Shown: positions 21,727-32,239, counted from the first letter of the stretch. The stretch: DNA of 64,000 bases from Calonectria ilicicola (GCA_020809705.1 CP085836.1:930001-994000), one strand, 5' to 3'. Made by a program: numbers and translations. Notes: generated by a model from the sequence alone, not told the origin.

Positions 21727-22950
21727 ATGACCATCAATCATAGCACCGCGGGCTTTACATTTTTGAATGCTTTGGTCATGGAAAACAACGGTAACGACAA
21801 CAACGACCATGACTGGACCCCTTTCAAGCCGTCTGACCTCAACCGAGATGGGGATGCAACCGCAAATCTGTTCAAACTCTGCTCAGAAGCATATGATGGT
21901 ATGGAGACATTGAAGATGATTGATGATGCAATGAATACCGGGGTGGACAAGCGTGCTATAATACAGAGGGTGACATGGTCGGCAGTTTCGGGCAAATTTG
22001 AGCATGTCTGGATGTCACCGCTAGCACTCGCAGCAGAGCGGGGACAGATGGAAATAGTCAAACGCCTTATCAGTCACGGTCTGCCGGTGACTTTGAAGTC
22101 TTGTCTAAACAGACAGCCTCTGGAGGCCGCTATTTTGGCGCGTCATTTTGACACGGCCAAACTGCTCATCGAGAACGGAGCTTCTCTCCATTTTTACGAA
22201 ATCACTGCGATGCATGCTGCCCTTGCTTCTGGTTCAGAAGATTTTGCCAGGTACATCAATGGCACTGGAAAGCTCAACCGGACCTTGAAGACCCCACCCT
22301 TCGGCTGGATTGCCAAGGTTCCTGGAGGTGATTGGAAAACAATGTTTCGTCTTCTCAGCGATCTCGGCTTCACCATCACCGACAAAGATCTGGACATGCT
22401 TCACGAATCTCATGCTAACGAGGCCCTCCTCGCTCTTGACAACATCCGGCTAGCTTACGATAAGATTGTTGTGTTTGATACAGATGAAGAAGTCCCAGTA
22501 AATAAGCAGCCGTTGGAAGTCTCTATGAGCCAGAAAAGCTATAACCGAGACGGCATTGCCGGGAAAGTCGACCAGGACGTCCTCACATCCCTAGTCAATA
22601 ATGTAGTCTTGTTTTATTTGTGGGATATAGCTCGTGGAGAAGATTTGTTTCAGGGAAACAAATCACGGTTTGACTGGATACACGATCTGGCACAGAGGCT
22701 GGGCGACTTTGGGCTCACACATGATTTGCGGGGGATACAACAGATCTTGTTTCGAACCTCGTTCCCAACAGAGCGCCAAGTAGGCTATATGCCATATTGG
22801 GAAGACGGCGATGACGATGACGATGATAATGGTGACGACTGGGCTGGTTATCCTGAAAATATCAGTCCTTCTGACAGTGACCTTGATGATCAGGACAATG
22901 ATCATCCTCATTATCATAACGGCAGCCCTGACAGTGGCTACTGTTCCTAG
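21727..22950 (+). CDS. Ankyrin-repeat protein with an acidic C-terminal tail
   Basis: A single-exon ATG ORF of 407 residues. Ankyrin repeats are visible at about residues 95-175 (MSPLALAAERGQMEIVKRLI, QPLEAAILARHFDTAKLL, TAMHAALASGSEDFARYI). A less regular helical part follows. The tail from about residue 355 is Asp-rich (a run of six D, then DSDLDDQDND) and ends SPDSGYCS. The architecture suggests a protein-binding adaptor. The acidic tail could contact basic proteins or act as an activation segment, which is inference. It lies between the two PNP-ankyrin copies and on the same strand. Repeat divergence shows it is not a fragment of either. Confidence 0.75.
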   Translation: MTINHSTAGFTFLNALVMENNGNDNNDHDWTPFKPSDLNRDGDATANLFKLCSEAYDGMETLKMIDDAMNTGVDKRAIIQRVTWSAVSGKFEHVWMSPLALAAERGQMEIVKRLISHGLPVTLKSCLNRQPLEAAILARHFDTAKLLIENGASLHFYEITAMHAALASGSEDFARYINGTGKLNRTLKTPPFGWIAKVPGGDWKTMFRLLSDLGFTITDKDLDMLHESHANEALLALDNIRLAYDKIVVFDTDEEVPVNKQPLEVSMSQKSYNRDGIAGKVDQDVLTSLVNNVVLFYLWDIARGEDLFQGNKSRFDWIHDLAQRLGDFGLTHDLRGIQQILFRTSFPTERQVGYMPYWEDGDDDDDDNGDDWAGYPENISPSDSDLDDQDNDHPHYHNGSPDSGYCS

Positions 22951-23315
22951 CGTGGCTTCAAACTCCGTTTTAATGAAAGATGTTCTTCCTATTCGCTTCT
23001 ACCATGTTTTATAGCAACACATTTCGTGTATGAAATGGTGAGGATTGACGTCCGGCTCAATTGCTTTCGCGCTCGGGGCAGCTTGGTTGGGTCGGTCGCG
23101 GGGTCTCTAGGGTAGGCAAAGCATCTGTGATCAAATCCTTTTCTGAGTCCCCAGAACCTTCATGTTTTTTTACGATGAGCCTGGAATGGTGGTAATAGAA
23201 TTTCATGCTCCCGTCGTTCCAAACGATACCCGATCAGCCGCGTAGATTTACGCCCACTGTCTAGCTAGTGGGCCAACTTGCCAGGCAGGCTGGAGGTTTC
23301 CTGCACCACTCTTAA

Positions 23316-23465
23316 ATGACATATCACTCTCACGTGACCAGACCAGCCTTGCGTGGTCCGAAACCTTTCTCTCTCCGCATCCAGCAACATAAGTCACCCT
23401 TGATGTTTCACACTCTTGTTCCTTTCCAACCAAGGCTCAATCACACCTATCTATTAACGAAGAGA
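23316..23465 (+). promoter_or_regulatory. Conserved leader upstream of PNP-ankyrin copy 2
   Basis: The counterpart of 14580-14728. It could be read as an extension of the ORF from an earlier start codon, but the encoded residues do not match the frame of copy 1. The nucleotides do match. The translation start is therefore the ATG at 23466. Confidence 0.5.
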
Positions 23466-25565
23466 ATGGAAGTATACTCCGGCATGGACCAACCTACATG
23501 CGATACCTTCACAGTCGCGTGCATCTGCCACTCGAAAATGGAGTCGCTTGCAGCAGTGCAACTGCTAGAACGTCGGTTTAAATCGCGAAATGGCGGCAAA
23601 TATGATCTCGGATGTATTGGAACATACAATGTCGTCGTAATACACCAGAATCAAGACCAGCAACAACCTCCTGCAATCGAAAGTATCCTCTTAGACGCCA
23701 TTACCGCCTTTCCATGCATCGGGTTCGGATTTGTGATGGGAATTCATTGCCCAATTTGTCCTAAGTCATGGCTTGGTGATATTGTTCTCGGTAAACAGCT
23801 TAAGAAGCCTCTTGTATTGATGAAATACGATATGTCGAAGGACGAGCAAAGCGAACAGTTCCGATCGACCATCGAATCCTATAATCCTACGTTGTGGGAG
23901 GCACGGATGCTTTCGAAGGGGAAAACAAACTCTGTGCATGATGAGTTGGCTGAGTTCTTGAAAAAGCTAGCATCAACGCAGTCGCGATTCTCTCCTGATA
24001 AGGAAGGCAGTATACTGAAGAGAATTCTATCGTCGATTGAGTTGAAACGAATTAGCTATATGGCTGGCATGCAGGGGCCAAACAACTCGGTATGGCTTAT
24101 GCTATGTCAAAGGAATGTTATCGATGAGAAAATGGGGGTGCACTTTAATTCTCTTTTTGCTGCTTCATCTTTGGGGCACCAAGGGACCATCCGCTTACTT
24201 CTGGATAAGGGCGCATGTGACGAACCTCGATGTCGTGCTCGTGATGATTCGCTCCGAGCTGCTGCATGGCACAGGGATAAGGAAATTATTGACATGTTTC
24301 TCAAAAAGGGCTCCAGTTCACAGGGTAGGGCATGGGCTCTTGAGTCCGCCGCCATACCTAGGGGCCATACAGAAATCATATCACTGCTTTTGGAACAGGG
24401 TATTGATAACCCGGGCGAATCTCTAAGCGGAGCATTAAATGCTGCTATTTCGAAAGAGGACATAAATATCGTCAACTACCTCTTTACTCATGGTGCTCGT
24501 GCTGGCTCTGTTCACATGGTAAATGCCGCATCCAGGGGACTAATTGATATCATGCAAGTACTCTTGTTGGATGACGGAGCGGTCGATGCTCTACGGGGAG
24601 ATAGCGACCCTCTTCGGGCTGCTGCATCAAAGAACCACCTTGAGATGACAAAATTACTGTTGAAAAAGGGTGCAGCGGTCGACGATCTGGAACATTATGG
24701 CGGTCCTCTGCAAGAGGCAGCATCGAACGGTCATATCGCCATCGTGAGGGCGCTTATGCTGAAGCACGCAGACCAGACACTGTCAGATGAGGCTGATGTG
24801 ACGCCGCTCCATGCTGCGGCGAGAAATGGGCACCTTGAAGTTGTCCGGCTGCTCTGGAGATCTAAAGGCGGATGCGAAGCTGCAGGGAGATGTAGTGTCG
24901 AAGGTTGGAATGCCCTTCATGCTGCTGCGTTTCACGGCCATCTCGACATCGTCGAGATGTTGCTAGGAATACCAACGAAGCCTCACCGGAAGAAGTTTAA
25001 ACTCGATCGTAGCCTGAGATCTCAACTATCATCAAAGAATATGTCAGGTTTTACACTACTCCACTGTGCCTCGAAGGGAGGAAGTCTCGACGTTGTCGGG
25101 TTTTTACTGAGATGTGGACTGGAGGCAAGTCCTAGTACTTCAAGTGGTATGACGCCACTCCATTACGCATCAAGGCACGGACACATTGAGGTTGTCGAAT
25201 TGCTGCTACGTCACAAAGCCAACCCCAATGCTTTAAATGACAATGGTAAAACGCCACTTGATATGGCTGCGGGGTTATCGTATCCTGAGGACATTCGACT
25301 TCTGCAAAAGTATGGAGCTGCGCTTAGCAAATTCGAGAATAGTCAACTGTCCAAATACATCGAGACTATTCAAACGGTGCAAAAGGAACTGGCTTCGAAA
25401 CGAAATAAACGCAATATTATGATGGATGAAGTGTTGAGTGAGGAGGGGTTGCTCGACTGTAAAATCAAGACAATTATTTTCTCGGCGTTGATCCAACGTG
25501 TTAAGGAAGCCCAGGGGCTTCTAGTTGATATGGAAGCGCCCAAAGGCAAACTAAAACAGTGCTAA
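23466..25565 (+). CDS. PNP/UDP-phosphorylase-like domain plus ankyrin repeats (copy 2)
   Basis: A single exon of 699 residues from the ATG at 23466 (MEVYSGMD), aligned with MEAYSDIE of copy 1. It has the same architecture: PNP-like domain (FTVACICHSKMESLAAVQLL, LGCIGTYNVVV, FGFVMGIHC, LGDIVLGK), linker (SYMAGMQGPNNSVWLMLC), 11-12 ankyrin repeats, and a Lys-rich helical tail. The copies are roughly three-quarters identical, highest in the last repeats (SGFTLLHCASKGGSLDVV). Most differences outside the repeats fall in the PNP domain and the tail. Copy 2 has a three-residue insertion (TKP) after GIP. Both frames are intact, which argues for retained function. NLR-like sensing in fungal non-self recognition is the closest known role, by architecture only. 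Confidence 0.85.
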   Translation: MEVYSGMDQPTCDTFTVACICHSKMESLAAVQLLERRFKSRNGGKYDLGCIGTYNVVVIHQNQDQQQPPAIESILLDAITAFPCIGFGFVMGIHCPICPKSWLGDIVLGKQLKKPLVLMKYDMSKDEQSEQFRSTIESYNPTLWEARMLSKGKTNSVHDELAEFLKKLASTQSRFSPDKEGSILKRILSSIELKRISYMAGMQGPNNSVWLMLCQRNVIDEKMGVHFNSLFAASSLGHQGTIRLLLDKGACDEPRCRARDDSLRAAAWHRDKEIIDMFLKKGSSSQGRAWALESAAIPRGHTEIISLLLEQGIDNPGESLSGALNAAISKEDINIVNYLFTHGARAGSVHMVNAASRGLIDIMQVLLLDDGAVDALRGDSDPLRAAASKNHLEMTKLLLKKGAAVDDLEHYGGPLQEAASNGHIAIVRALMLKHADQTLSDEADVTPLHAAARNGHLEVVRLLWRSKGGCEAAGRCSVEGWNALHAAAFHGHLDIVEMLLGIPTKPHRKKFKLDRSLRSQLSSKNMSGFTLLHCASKGGSLDVVGFLLRCGLEASPSTSSGMTPLHYASRHGHIEVVELLLRHKANPNALNDNGKTPLDMAAGLSYPEDIRLLQKYGAALSKFENSQLSKYIETIQTVQKELASKRNKRNIMMDEVLSEEGLLDCKIKTIIFSALIQRVKEAQGLLVDMEAPKGKLKQC

Positions 25566-25819
25566 TCACGCGAAGCGATGTACGGTGGCACCAGAATGAT
25601 ATTTGCCACTTAGTTATTCCAACTTCGCATCACTAAAGCGAGTGCGGGTTTATACATATCTTTAGCTACAAATTTCTGTCACATTTTTGGGTCTTTGTCT
25701 GGTTCTCTACAACCCAGTGATATTGGAGAGATATTTTTTGTTTATAATATTGTTATAAGAACTTATAGATAAGGAGAAGGTACAGGTATGTACGTATGAC
25801 CTTGAAATCTCAGTTTTGA

Positions 25820-26032
25820 TCAGTTACCTGACCATCGAGCTTCATCTATATCTATGCTTTGAAAGAGGGCCGTCAAGGCCGTTTTGCTGAATGCCTTGAT
25901 GTCTTTGTGTTTGCATTTGACGACAGCAACTTCATAACCCAAGCCATACTTGTATCCATAGGCCTAGTGCAATGCTTTGTCTCGGATGGCATCCACAAGA
26001 CCTTGATAAAGCACATCCGAGTCTGTTATCAC
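25820..26032 (-). pseudogene. Remnant of an unknown minus-strand ORF (copy 2)
   Basis: The minus strand reads LYQGLVDAIRDKALH, a stop (TAG, possibly from CAG), then AYGYKYGLGYEVAVVKCKHKD and ALFQSIDIDEARWSG. It matches copy 1 at 17265-17475 at protein level while synonymous and other positions differ. This copy carries an internal stop and copy 1 does not. Function unknown. Confidence 0.35.
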
Positions 26033-26449
26033 TCCCTTTTCGACTATTTATATGAGCATATGTTTCAATTTCTGGCTGGATCACAGTTGCCAAGTCCCTT
26101 TAATTCTTCCTCCGGCATGTGCGTCATGCTCATAGATGTGTGTGTGTGTGTGTTTGTAAAAATGCAACGAGGTGGGTTTGGTCTTTTATGACACAGGAAA
26201 CCAAGTTTAGTGTCAAATGTTTTTTTTTCCCACGTTACTGGCTTTGGGCGCGATTAAATCGTTTTTATGACTCATGCCTATGCCTATATGAGGACCTATC
26301 CCTCAGGCCATTGCAAGGCTCGTAGGCTGCACACCATCAGCGTGATCCAAGTGTTAACCACGCGATATCATGTCCCTGTTGGTCTGAGCGATACCCGATT
26401 GACCTTGGAGATTACCCCCCTTAACTGGTTGGTAGGTTTACCTGGTGGA

Positions 26450-26850
26450 TTGCTCTTGTTCTGGTTTAGCTTTGAACATGGGAGAGTGTTGGTCCATGCT
26501 GGTCGGAGATGGGCCATGCATTGAATTAGCCCACCATAGCTGCTTCACGCGACAATACATAACAAACTGTCAAGCTACCAAGCACTTCGAGGCTGACCGA
26601 GCCATCTGATAGATATCAAAATGAATGTAGCCAACAGGTAGGTGGGTCTGGCCGGTGCTTGCCTTGATGCTCTCTCATCGACCGTGCCCCGAAGTGAGGG
26701 AGGTTTAGATTGAACTTGTAGTACAGATGGTATTGGCGTTTCCAACAGCAGGCCCCGAGGCGTTGCTACCTTGCCCAAGCCTCACACAGCCGAGACGCAG
26801 TGTCGCGATGAATCCTTTGCGCTGCATTAGTGCGAGTGGGGCAGATGGCC
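26450..26850 (+). repeat. Tail of the duplicated block (copy 2)
   Basis: Counterpart of 17600-18110 with the same order of shared blocks. It marks the right end of the second duplicated unit. No coding sequence is recognised from 26033 to 27456. A (TG)n run lies at 26137-26153. Confidence 0.6.
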
Positions 26851-27270
26851 TCTTGCAGGGGCAGTGAGAAGGCATGAGCTTCACGTTTCTCTTAGAGACA
26901 CGGCATAGTGTATGTGGTTCTAAAAGCGGTATCAGGAACGTAATATCGGTACGGTTTACGAACATCAGAGGACCTTTCCACGTGTCTATCAATCACTCCA
27001 GTGTGGATACAGGCCCTGTCCATTTGGGTGCCCATTGCCGTGGCCACCGGACGAATTAGCTGGCGTAAACCGTGGATTAATTCCTCCTGCCATGCAATTC
27101 TCATTTGGGTAAATGGGGCGGTGCTTCACCTCATGTGCTATTTCCAGGCCTTGTGAGGGTTGTGCCAATTTGGCCAAGACATTCATTGATGGCGTCGCCA
27201 TTACGAGCCGTGGGCAATTGCAAGCATCGGCACTCGCTCATTTTAGGACCACGGTAATTATGTAGAATGA

Positions 27271-27320
27271 CACAAGAGAGAGAGACACAGAGAGAGACAG
27301 AGAAAAAGAGAGGGAGGCAG
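27271..27320. repeat. AG/GAGA-rich microsatellite
   Basis: An imperfect (GA)n tract about 120 bp downstream of the Swc3-like stop codon (which is on the minus strand). Confidence 0.7.
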
Positions 27321-27456
27321 TTTTTTACTTCGATCGTGGTGTTCCTTCATATTGCAGATTCCCATTGAAGTCCTACTATATCGGCGCTAGATTCGCAGTG
27401 ATTCGCATCAAATTGGCTATTGACGGCTCTTTCGGCTACTTTGTCATTCCCGTCTT

Positions 27457-29208
27457 TTAGTCTCGTTGGCGTCTTATAGCCGAAATGACATACTCTGCGC
27501 GCATCATTTTATCCATCACGTCATCCATATATTGTCGAACCTCGTTCGGAGGAGCAACCACTTTCGCAAAGTCCTCCATACCAAGACCGCCTGCCTTTCG
27601 AATCCGAATTGTAAAAGGTTGATAATAGTCAAGGCCGGAAGCATCTCCATCCATCGAGGTACCCCCTTTGTATACCACGAGGAAGGAAGCAACAATGTCT
27701 AAACCATCCGGACCAGGCAAAGATTCCAATATGCTGAACCTGGGGAAGCGGTAGAAATCACCGCTACCAAAGTCAAATACCACAACTAAAGAATTCAGTT
27801 CAGGATTTAGGACAAGGCGCCCAGACCGTAGCGTTCGTCGACTGCCCTCTGGCGCCACGTGCGGTGCCAGATGATTCGTGTGGCCATTTGAGGTTCTTTT
27901 TAGGACTTTCTGGCGGATTTGAGACGCTGGAGGCTCAACATACGCGGCACGCTTTATTTTGTCATATAATCCGTCTAGAATATCTTTGAGATATGCGGCA
28001 TCAGATTCTTTTGGACGTCCGTTAGCTATCCGGCGGATAGTTCTCTGAGTTTTGGGATCATTTAGGGCTTCTTCGATCAACAGAACAATTATAGGATCGC
28101 TCTGAGGTGGAGACCGAAACCCAGACGACTGCTGGTTAGGATTAGATGCAGGAACAATGGAGAGAATGGCATGAACTTCCTTAGCAAAATACTCGACAGT
28201 TTTACCATCCACGTATAGTGCATCTGCAGACAGCCTCTTTTTCATATTATCAATGAGTTTCTGGAAGTTCTTCAGTTGTTCTGATTCTGCTTTGTTTGCA
28301 ACTATGCTGTGCATTAGGGCTCTAAGGTCGGAATTTTTTGAGGCCTCCTGAGCGAGCAAGGAGACGATGTCACCATTCATTTCTAGCCCAGCAGAGGGAG
28401 CAGCCGCAGGCGAAGACGTGGGTGTGGGATGTACCCCCTGGGGCGGGCCAGGGACCAGCACGGTTCCGACTGAAGAGCTAGGCAGTGATGGCATCTTATG
28501 GGGTCGAACAGACCTAGTCACATCGGAGACGCGAGAGGCCATCCCGGAAGGTATCGTGTGTGGTCCATCAACACAAGGTCCAGTGCAATGACCAAAGGTC
28601 GGGAAAGGTGTGTTGTTGTTGGACAGTGTGTCGTTTGGAGGGCCGTATTGAATGATGGGCATTTGGGTCCTCTCCCCAAGCTGTGTCTGACTGGAACTTG
28701 TCTTAGAGGGTTTGACAATATACATCGTGGCATTAACAATATCCGGCTCTACTATGATACTAACAGAGCCGACTTTCGTCTTGGTATCTTTGGGCTGGTT
28801 ATTTGGGTTCTCGTAGATTAGGCCCTTCCACTTACCATGTTTTGTGCAATACTTGTCAAAGAGACCATCTCTGATCTCCTCACATCGTGATTGGGATAGA
28901 GAATCGGCGAAAGTACCACTAACCATGTAAATTTGTGAGCTTGGGGAGGAAGTGTGAGAAAGAGAAGAGGGAAAACGTAGTGTTGCTTCAACTTGCCTTT
29001 CCGACATTGATTGGTTCCCATCTTCTGACAAATTTTCAAATTGCGTGTTCTCGGTGGTAATAATCTCCTGAGGCTCTTCATAGGTTGGAGGTGTTGGAGA
29101 ATATTCTGTAGACATGTGTGGGAATGTTTCGAAGCCAAGTCTGGGTCTCTTTGCGACCGGTTGGTTGCAGGGAGCAGCCCTGGTGAGAGGCTTGCGTGCA
29201 GACAGCAT
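27457..29208 (-). CDS. Swc3-like subunit of the SWR1 chromatin-remodelling complex
   Basis: A single-exon ORF; the first ATG is at 29208 (MLSARKPLTRAAP), giving 583 residues. The longer frame upstream has no ATG. Order of features: a basic KRPRL motif; a Ser/Pro-rich stretch; the Swc3 core (SLSQSRCEEIRDGLFDKYC, KWKGLIYEN, IVEPDIVNATMYIVKP, IIQYGPPND); a Pro-rich linker; a helical part (IVSLLAQEASKNSDLRALM, EQLKNFQKLIDNM); and the C-terminal signature (SGDFYRFPRFSILESLPG, IVASFLVVYKG, YYQPFTIRI, VRQYMDDVMDKM). Swc3 belongs to SWR1, which exchanges H2A for H2A.Z in nucleosomes. The match is in order over the whole length, but many family positions differ. This is probably a diverged accessory paralogue, with a canonical swc3 elsewhere. 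A broken copy lies at 51.93-52.66 kb. Confidence 0.75.
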   Translation of the reverse strand: MLSARKPLTRAAPCNQPVAKRPRLGFETFPHMSTEYSPTPPTYEEPQEIITTENTQFENLSEDGNQSMSERQVEATLRFPSSLSHTSSPSSQIYMVSGTFADSLSQSRCEEIRDGLFDKYCTKHGKWKGLIYENPNNQPKDTKTKVGSVSIIVEPDIVNATMYIVKPSKTSSSQTQLGERTQMPIIQYGPPNDTLSNNNTPFPTFGHCTGPCVDGPHTIPSGMASRVSDVTRSVRPHKMPSLPSSSVGTVLVPGPPQGVHPTPTSSPAAAPSAGLEMNGDIVSLLAQEASKNSDLRALMHSIVANKAESEQLKNFQKLIDNMKKRLSADALYVDGKTVEYFAKEVHAILSIVPASNPNQQSSGFRSPPQSDPIIVLLIEEALNDPKTQRTIRRIANGRPKESDAAYLKDILDGLYDKIKRAAYVEPPASQIRQKVLKRTSNGHTNHLAPHVAPEGSRRTLRSGRLVLNPELNSLVVVFDFGSGDFYRFPRFSILESLPGPDGLDIVASFLVVYKGGTSMDGDASGLDYYQPFTIRIRKAGGLGMEDFAKVVAPPNEVRQYMDDVMDKMMRAEYVISAIRRQRD

Positions 29209-29479
29209 TGGGGAGACGCAGGGAGTAAGCAGTGGTTCTGAACAATGATACGATAGGTAGTGGACAGATAACTCAAAAAAGTGTCGCTCATGCCATGACA
29301 GAGGCCTCGTAGACAAATGAGCTGGTCGAGACGAACATGAAGCAACCAGAGATGAAACAAATCAGTCTCTGCGGTGATGCTGCAAATCTTTCGGAAATGT
29401 GTGGGTACACCTCTGGTTCGGTTTGGGCCAGTTCTGACACGAGCACCAACCAATATTCAAATATTCAGGCGTGTTTAAT

Positions 29480-30120
29480 TTAAAATGATGTTTACCTTGG
29501 GCATGAAGTAAAATTTGCACCACCAGCAAGAGAGGCCCGCAGTGTTATTGCTTTGTCGGAGCCTCATGCAATAACTAGGGGCGCAGAATGGTTACAAATC
29601 CGTCGAGCTGCATCCATCAGCTCATGGCCCTGGTCCGCACCATTTCGCGTAAAAGCTGCCGTACAGTACGTAATTGTGCTGAATTCCCCGGAGCGTACTG
29701 TGTGGTTTTGTGTGATGTGAGATGCGGGATACACGATCCGCGATCCACTTTGGCTCATTTCCCCCCCTCTCTATTCCCGGCAACGTGCAGGGTGCTCTGC
29801 GGATCTAGACTGGCATACATGTAGTATGGATGGCCGAGACATCGTCCAATCGATACGAGTACCGTAGGGAATGGAAAATAGGAAACTGGGTTGGTAAAAT
29901 TGAGAGGCGGCTGATGCACAGGTCTGCTCCGAAATCGTTGTTGACACAGGCAGCATGTCTCCCATCCACCTGGACGCAGTGTCTGATCAACATCAACCAC
30001 TCTCACTTCCCACCCTCTCAGGGTCGGCCCTTCTATGTAAGACCGCCAACCAACGGATCGCAGATGCTGAAAACGAGTGTGGCATGCATGCGATCCCCCC
30101 CAGCTACGCCCACTAACTCT
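29480..30120 (+). repeat. Dispersed leader-like module (copy 1 of 3)
   Basis: The part around 29830-30110 (GGCTGATGCACAGG..CTCCG..CAGCAT..CTCAGGGT-GGCCC) is similar to 52700-52990 and partly to 58660-58860. In the 52.7 kb copy it forms the upstream part of a gene. Here every frame is broken. It lies upstream of the Swc3-like gene, as the 52.7 kb copy lies beside the Swc3-like pseudogene, so both were duplicated together. Confidence 0.55.
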
Positions 30121-30326
30121 TAGCGTGTCGGCTCACACAACGAACGCTCGGGCGCTGTGGCGGCGAGGGTTTACCCATGCTACAGACTAGTTAGGATGCA
30201 GGCGGTTACCATACAGGGCCAGGTATGGGTTGATGGATGCAACGTACATCACCAATCAGTGAATTTATGTCGCTAGCCGTCCGCACAGCACTTCCATCAC
30301 TCTAGCTCTTCCCTCCAGTTTCATTT

Positions 30327-31278
30327 CTACCCAGCGCTTTCACAGTTTGCACAGCTCTCTCTCATTGGGCTACGACTGATTGTTAATGGTTGTGACGAGT
30401 CTGAACCGATTTCTTCGACAATGCCGTTAGAATGTGAGTCGGAGGGCCTGATGGAGGGCCTTCTTGACGGCCAATTAAACTTGACATAGCCATTGACTTG
30501 GCCATTTTCAGGACGAACATAACGAGGAACGGCAGATTCAATTAATCGATCTTCTGAATCGGTAAAGGGACTGATAAAAGTCCTTGGGGGTCGCTTCGAG
30601 AAGGCACCTCGGGGCTGGGTTGGAGCATCTGAGATGGTGGTTGCACGGGCAGGAAGCAACCTAGGTAGATGGGCCGAATGAAGAGTCTGGTGAGGAGGAA
30701 GAGATTGCAGTTGTGAAGGTGCAGCAGAAGGTGGTAACTCTCTGTCGAGAACCGCAGGCTGAGATGCTATGTGGAAATGTCAGCTTACCCCACTGTCAAG
30801 ACAATATCAGCATGGTTGGGGGGATCGGCCCAAACAGGCTCAATTATTTTGATACACATCGGGGAGACAATGCGACTAGGAACAAGACATGGCAGGGAGG
30901 GGTTGGGTGCATGCGTTTCATTGCTCTTCTCACAGACGTTGGTATATCACAAGGCCCGTTTCTCTATCAATTAAAGCAACGGGATACGGCACAGTGTTGG
31001 TCGGGATGGTCTTGGAAGATTTGTTCCCTTACCTGGTGGGACAGGTACCCAATTTGTTGTGTTCAGGTCATCTGAAAGCGTGAGGAGCATTTCTGATGGG
31101 GACGGCGACAAGCCGGGTTGCAACGACCACGGAGTGTCAAACAACGTAGCCTCGGACACAAGCCCAGACATGTCGTCGGGCCCAACAGAACCCACGACCA
31201 TGTTCACCCCTGGGAGGGTGATAATGGGCTGTTCGTCCAGCTGCGCATATTTCGCCCGCTTTAGCGGACGGTCAGACC
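30327..31278 (-). CDS. Probable gene of unknown function, 5' end unresolved
   Basis: Two exons join in phase: 31278-31033 (acceptor CACTAG, donor GTAAGG) and 30766-30327 (acceptor CACATAG), with a 266 bp intron. Exon A reads RPLKRAKYAQLDEQPIITLPG, then a Ser/Pro/Leu-rich part. Exon B is Ser/Pro/Arg-rich (PARATTISDAPTQPRGAF, VPRYVRPENGQVNGYVKFNW) and ends ANCESAG-stop. The composition suggests a disordered nuclear protein with a possible KRAK localisation signal. No known domain was recognised, and no start exon was found upstream. Confidence 0.35.
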
Positions 31279-32239
31279 CTAGTGATACATGGTCAGCTCC
31301 CAAAATTTAGTCAAAGCAATATTGATTCGTTCGTTGGTAGATATTCTGTACCGTCTGGCCAAGCGCGCGCCCGAGCAATCCGTTTCAAACACGATGTTCA
31401 TGGAATGATTCGCCAAGGGTCTCCTTACCACGTTTGCCACCCATGTTAATCCAGTGGGTCACCTGCGATGAAATAAGGTCTGTGCAATGGCAGTAAATAC
31501 TCCAAGAATGAGTTTGGCGCGTAAATGTGGTTCGCCAAAGTGTCGCCAAAGAGTGTTTGAGTGCATTCGGTATGGTGGATATGTTTCTGCAGTTTGGATA
31601 ACAGAACGAGGCAACCGACCCGGGGGAGGAGTTCATTAAGTCACTTGGGGGGTTGCGCTCATGCGAAAGTGGGACCCGAGTCACTTTGCTATTGGAGTTA
31701 AAACCACTTGCTCGCGATGACGGCGTGCATCGATTTCATCTCAGATCACAAAGCCCGCAAATCAGGTACCAGCTCTGCTTACGATCACATCATCCTAATG
31801 TGGCACATGCTACATTCTTCCAAAATCCATCGCCTCCTCTGAAAAAAGTAAAAAAGATCTTGTGATGAATTGAGCGATCCTCGCCATCTCGGAAAAGGGG
31901 CTCATGTATGAAATAATAGGACTCAGGCCCAAGGACTCCACAGTAATCATTCCCATACAGACTACAGAATGTTATAACGGGATCTCGAGCCCGACACACG
32001 CTGCTATACTGCTGAAATGAGCTCTTCGATCTCAGCTTGGTCTTTCAGACCAGACTCCTCACGCTTTTGAAGAGTGTCGGCCATTTATCGACAATCTGAT
32101 AACATGATTGGACCAACCCCTGTATTTCCCCACCCCGACGCCTCTCATCCTGTGAGACCCCGGCCGGTGCGCACAGTACATGCCGCCCCCACTAATTGTA
32201 TCGCACGCCACCAACAGCACCACACGTCTTGCGGAGAGA
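31279..32239. other. Intergenic, nothing recognised
   Basis: Short frames only. A missing first exon of the gene to the left may lie here. A sequence ATTTATCGACAATCTGAT near 32083 resembles the TTATCGATAAATTGTCGG core of the tandem repeat that follows. Confidence 0.4.

Noticed and set aside
23316..23465. Fifty-residue extension of PNP-ankyrin copy 2
   Set aside because: The matching leader of copy 1 does not keep the same amino acids or frame, so it is treated as 5' untranslated.
28818..29453. Minus-strand ORF of 211 codons
   Set aside because: Overlaps the Swc3-like gene in another frame and lacks any match; shadow.
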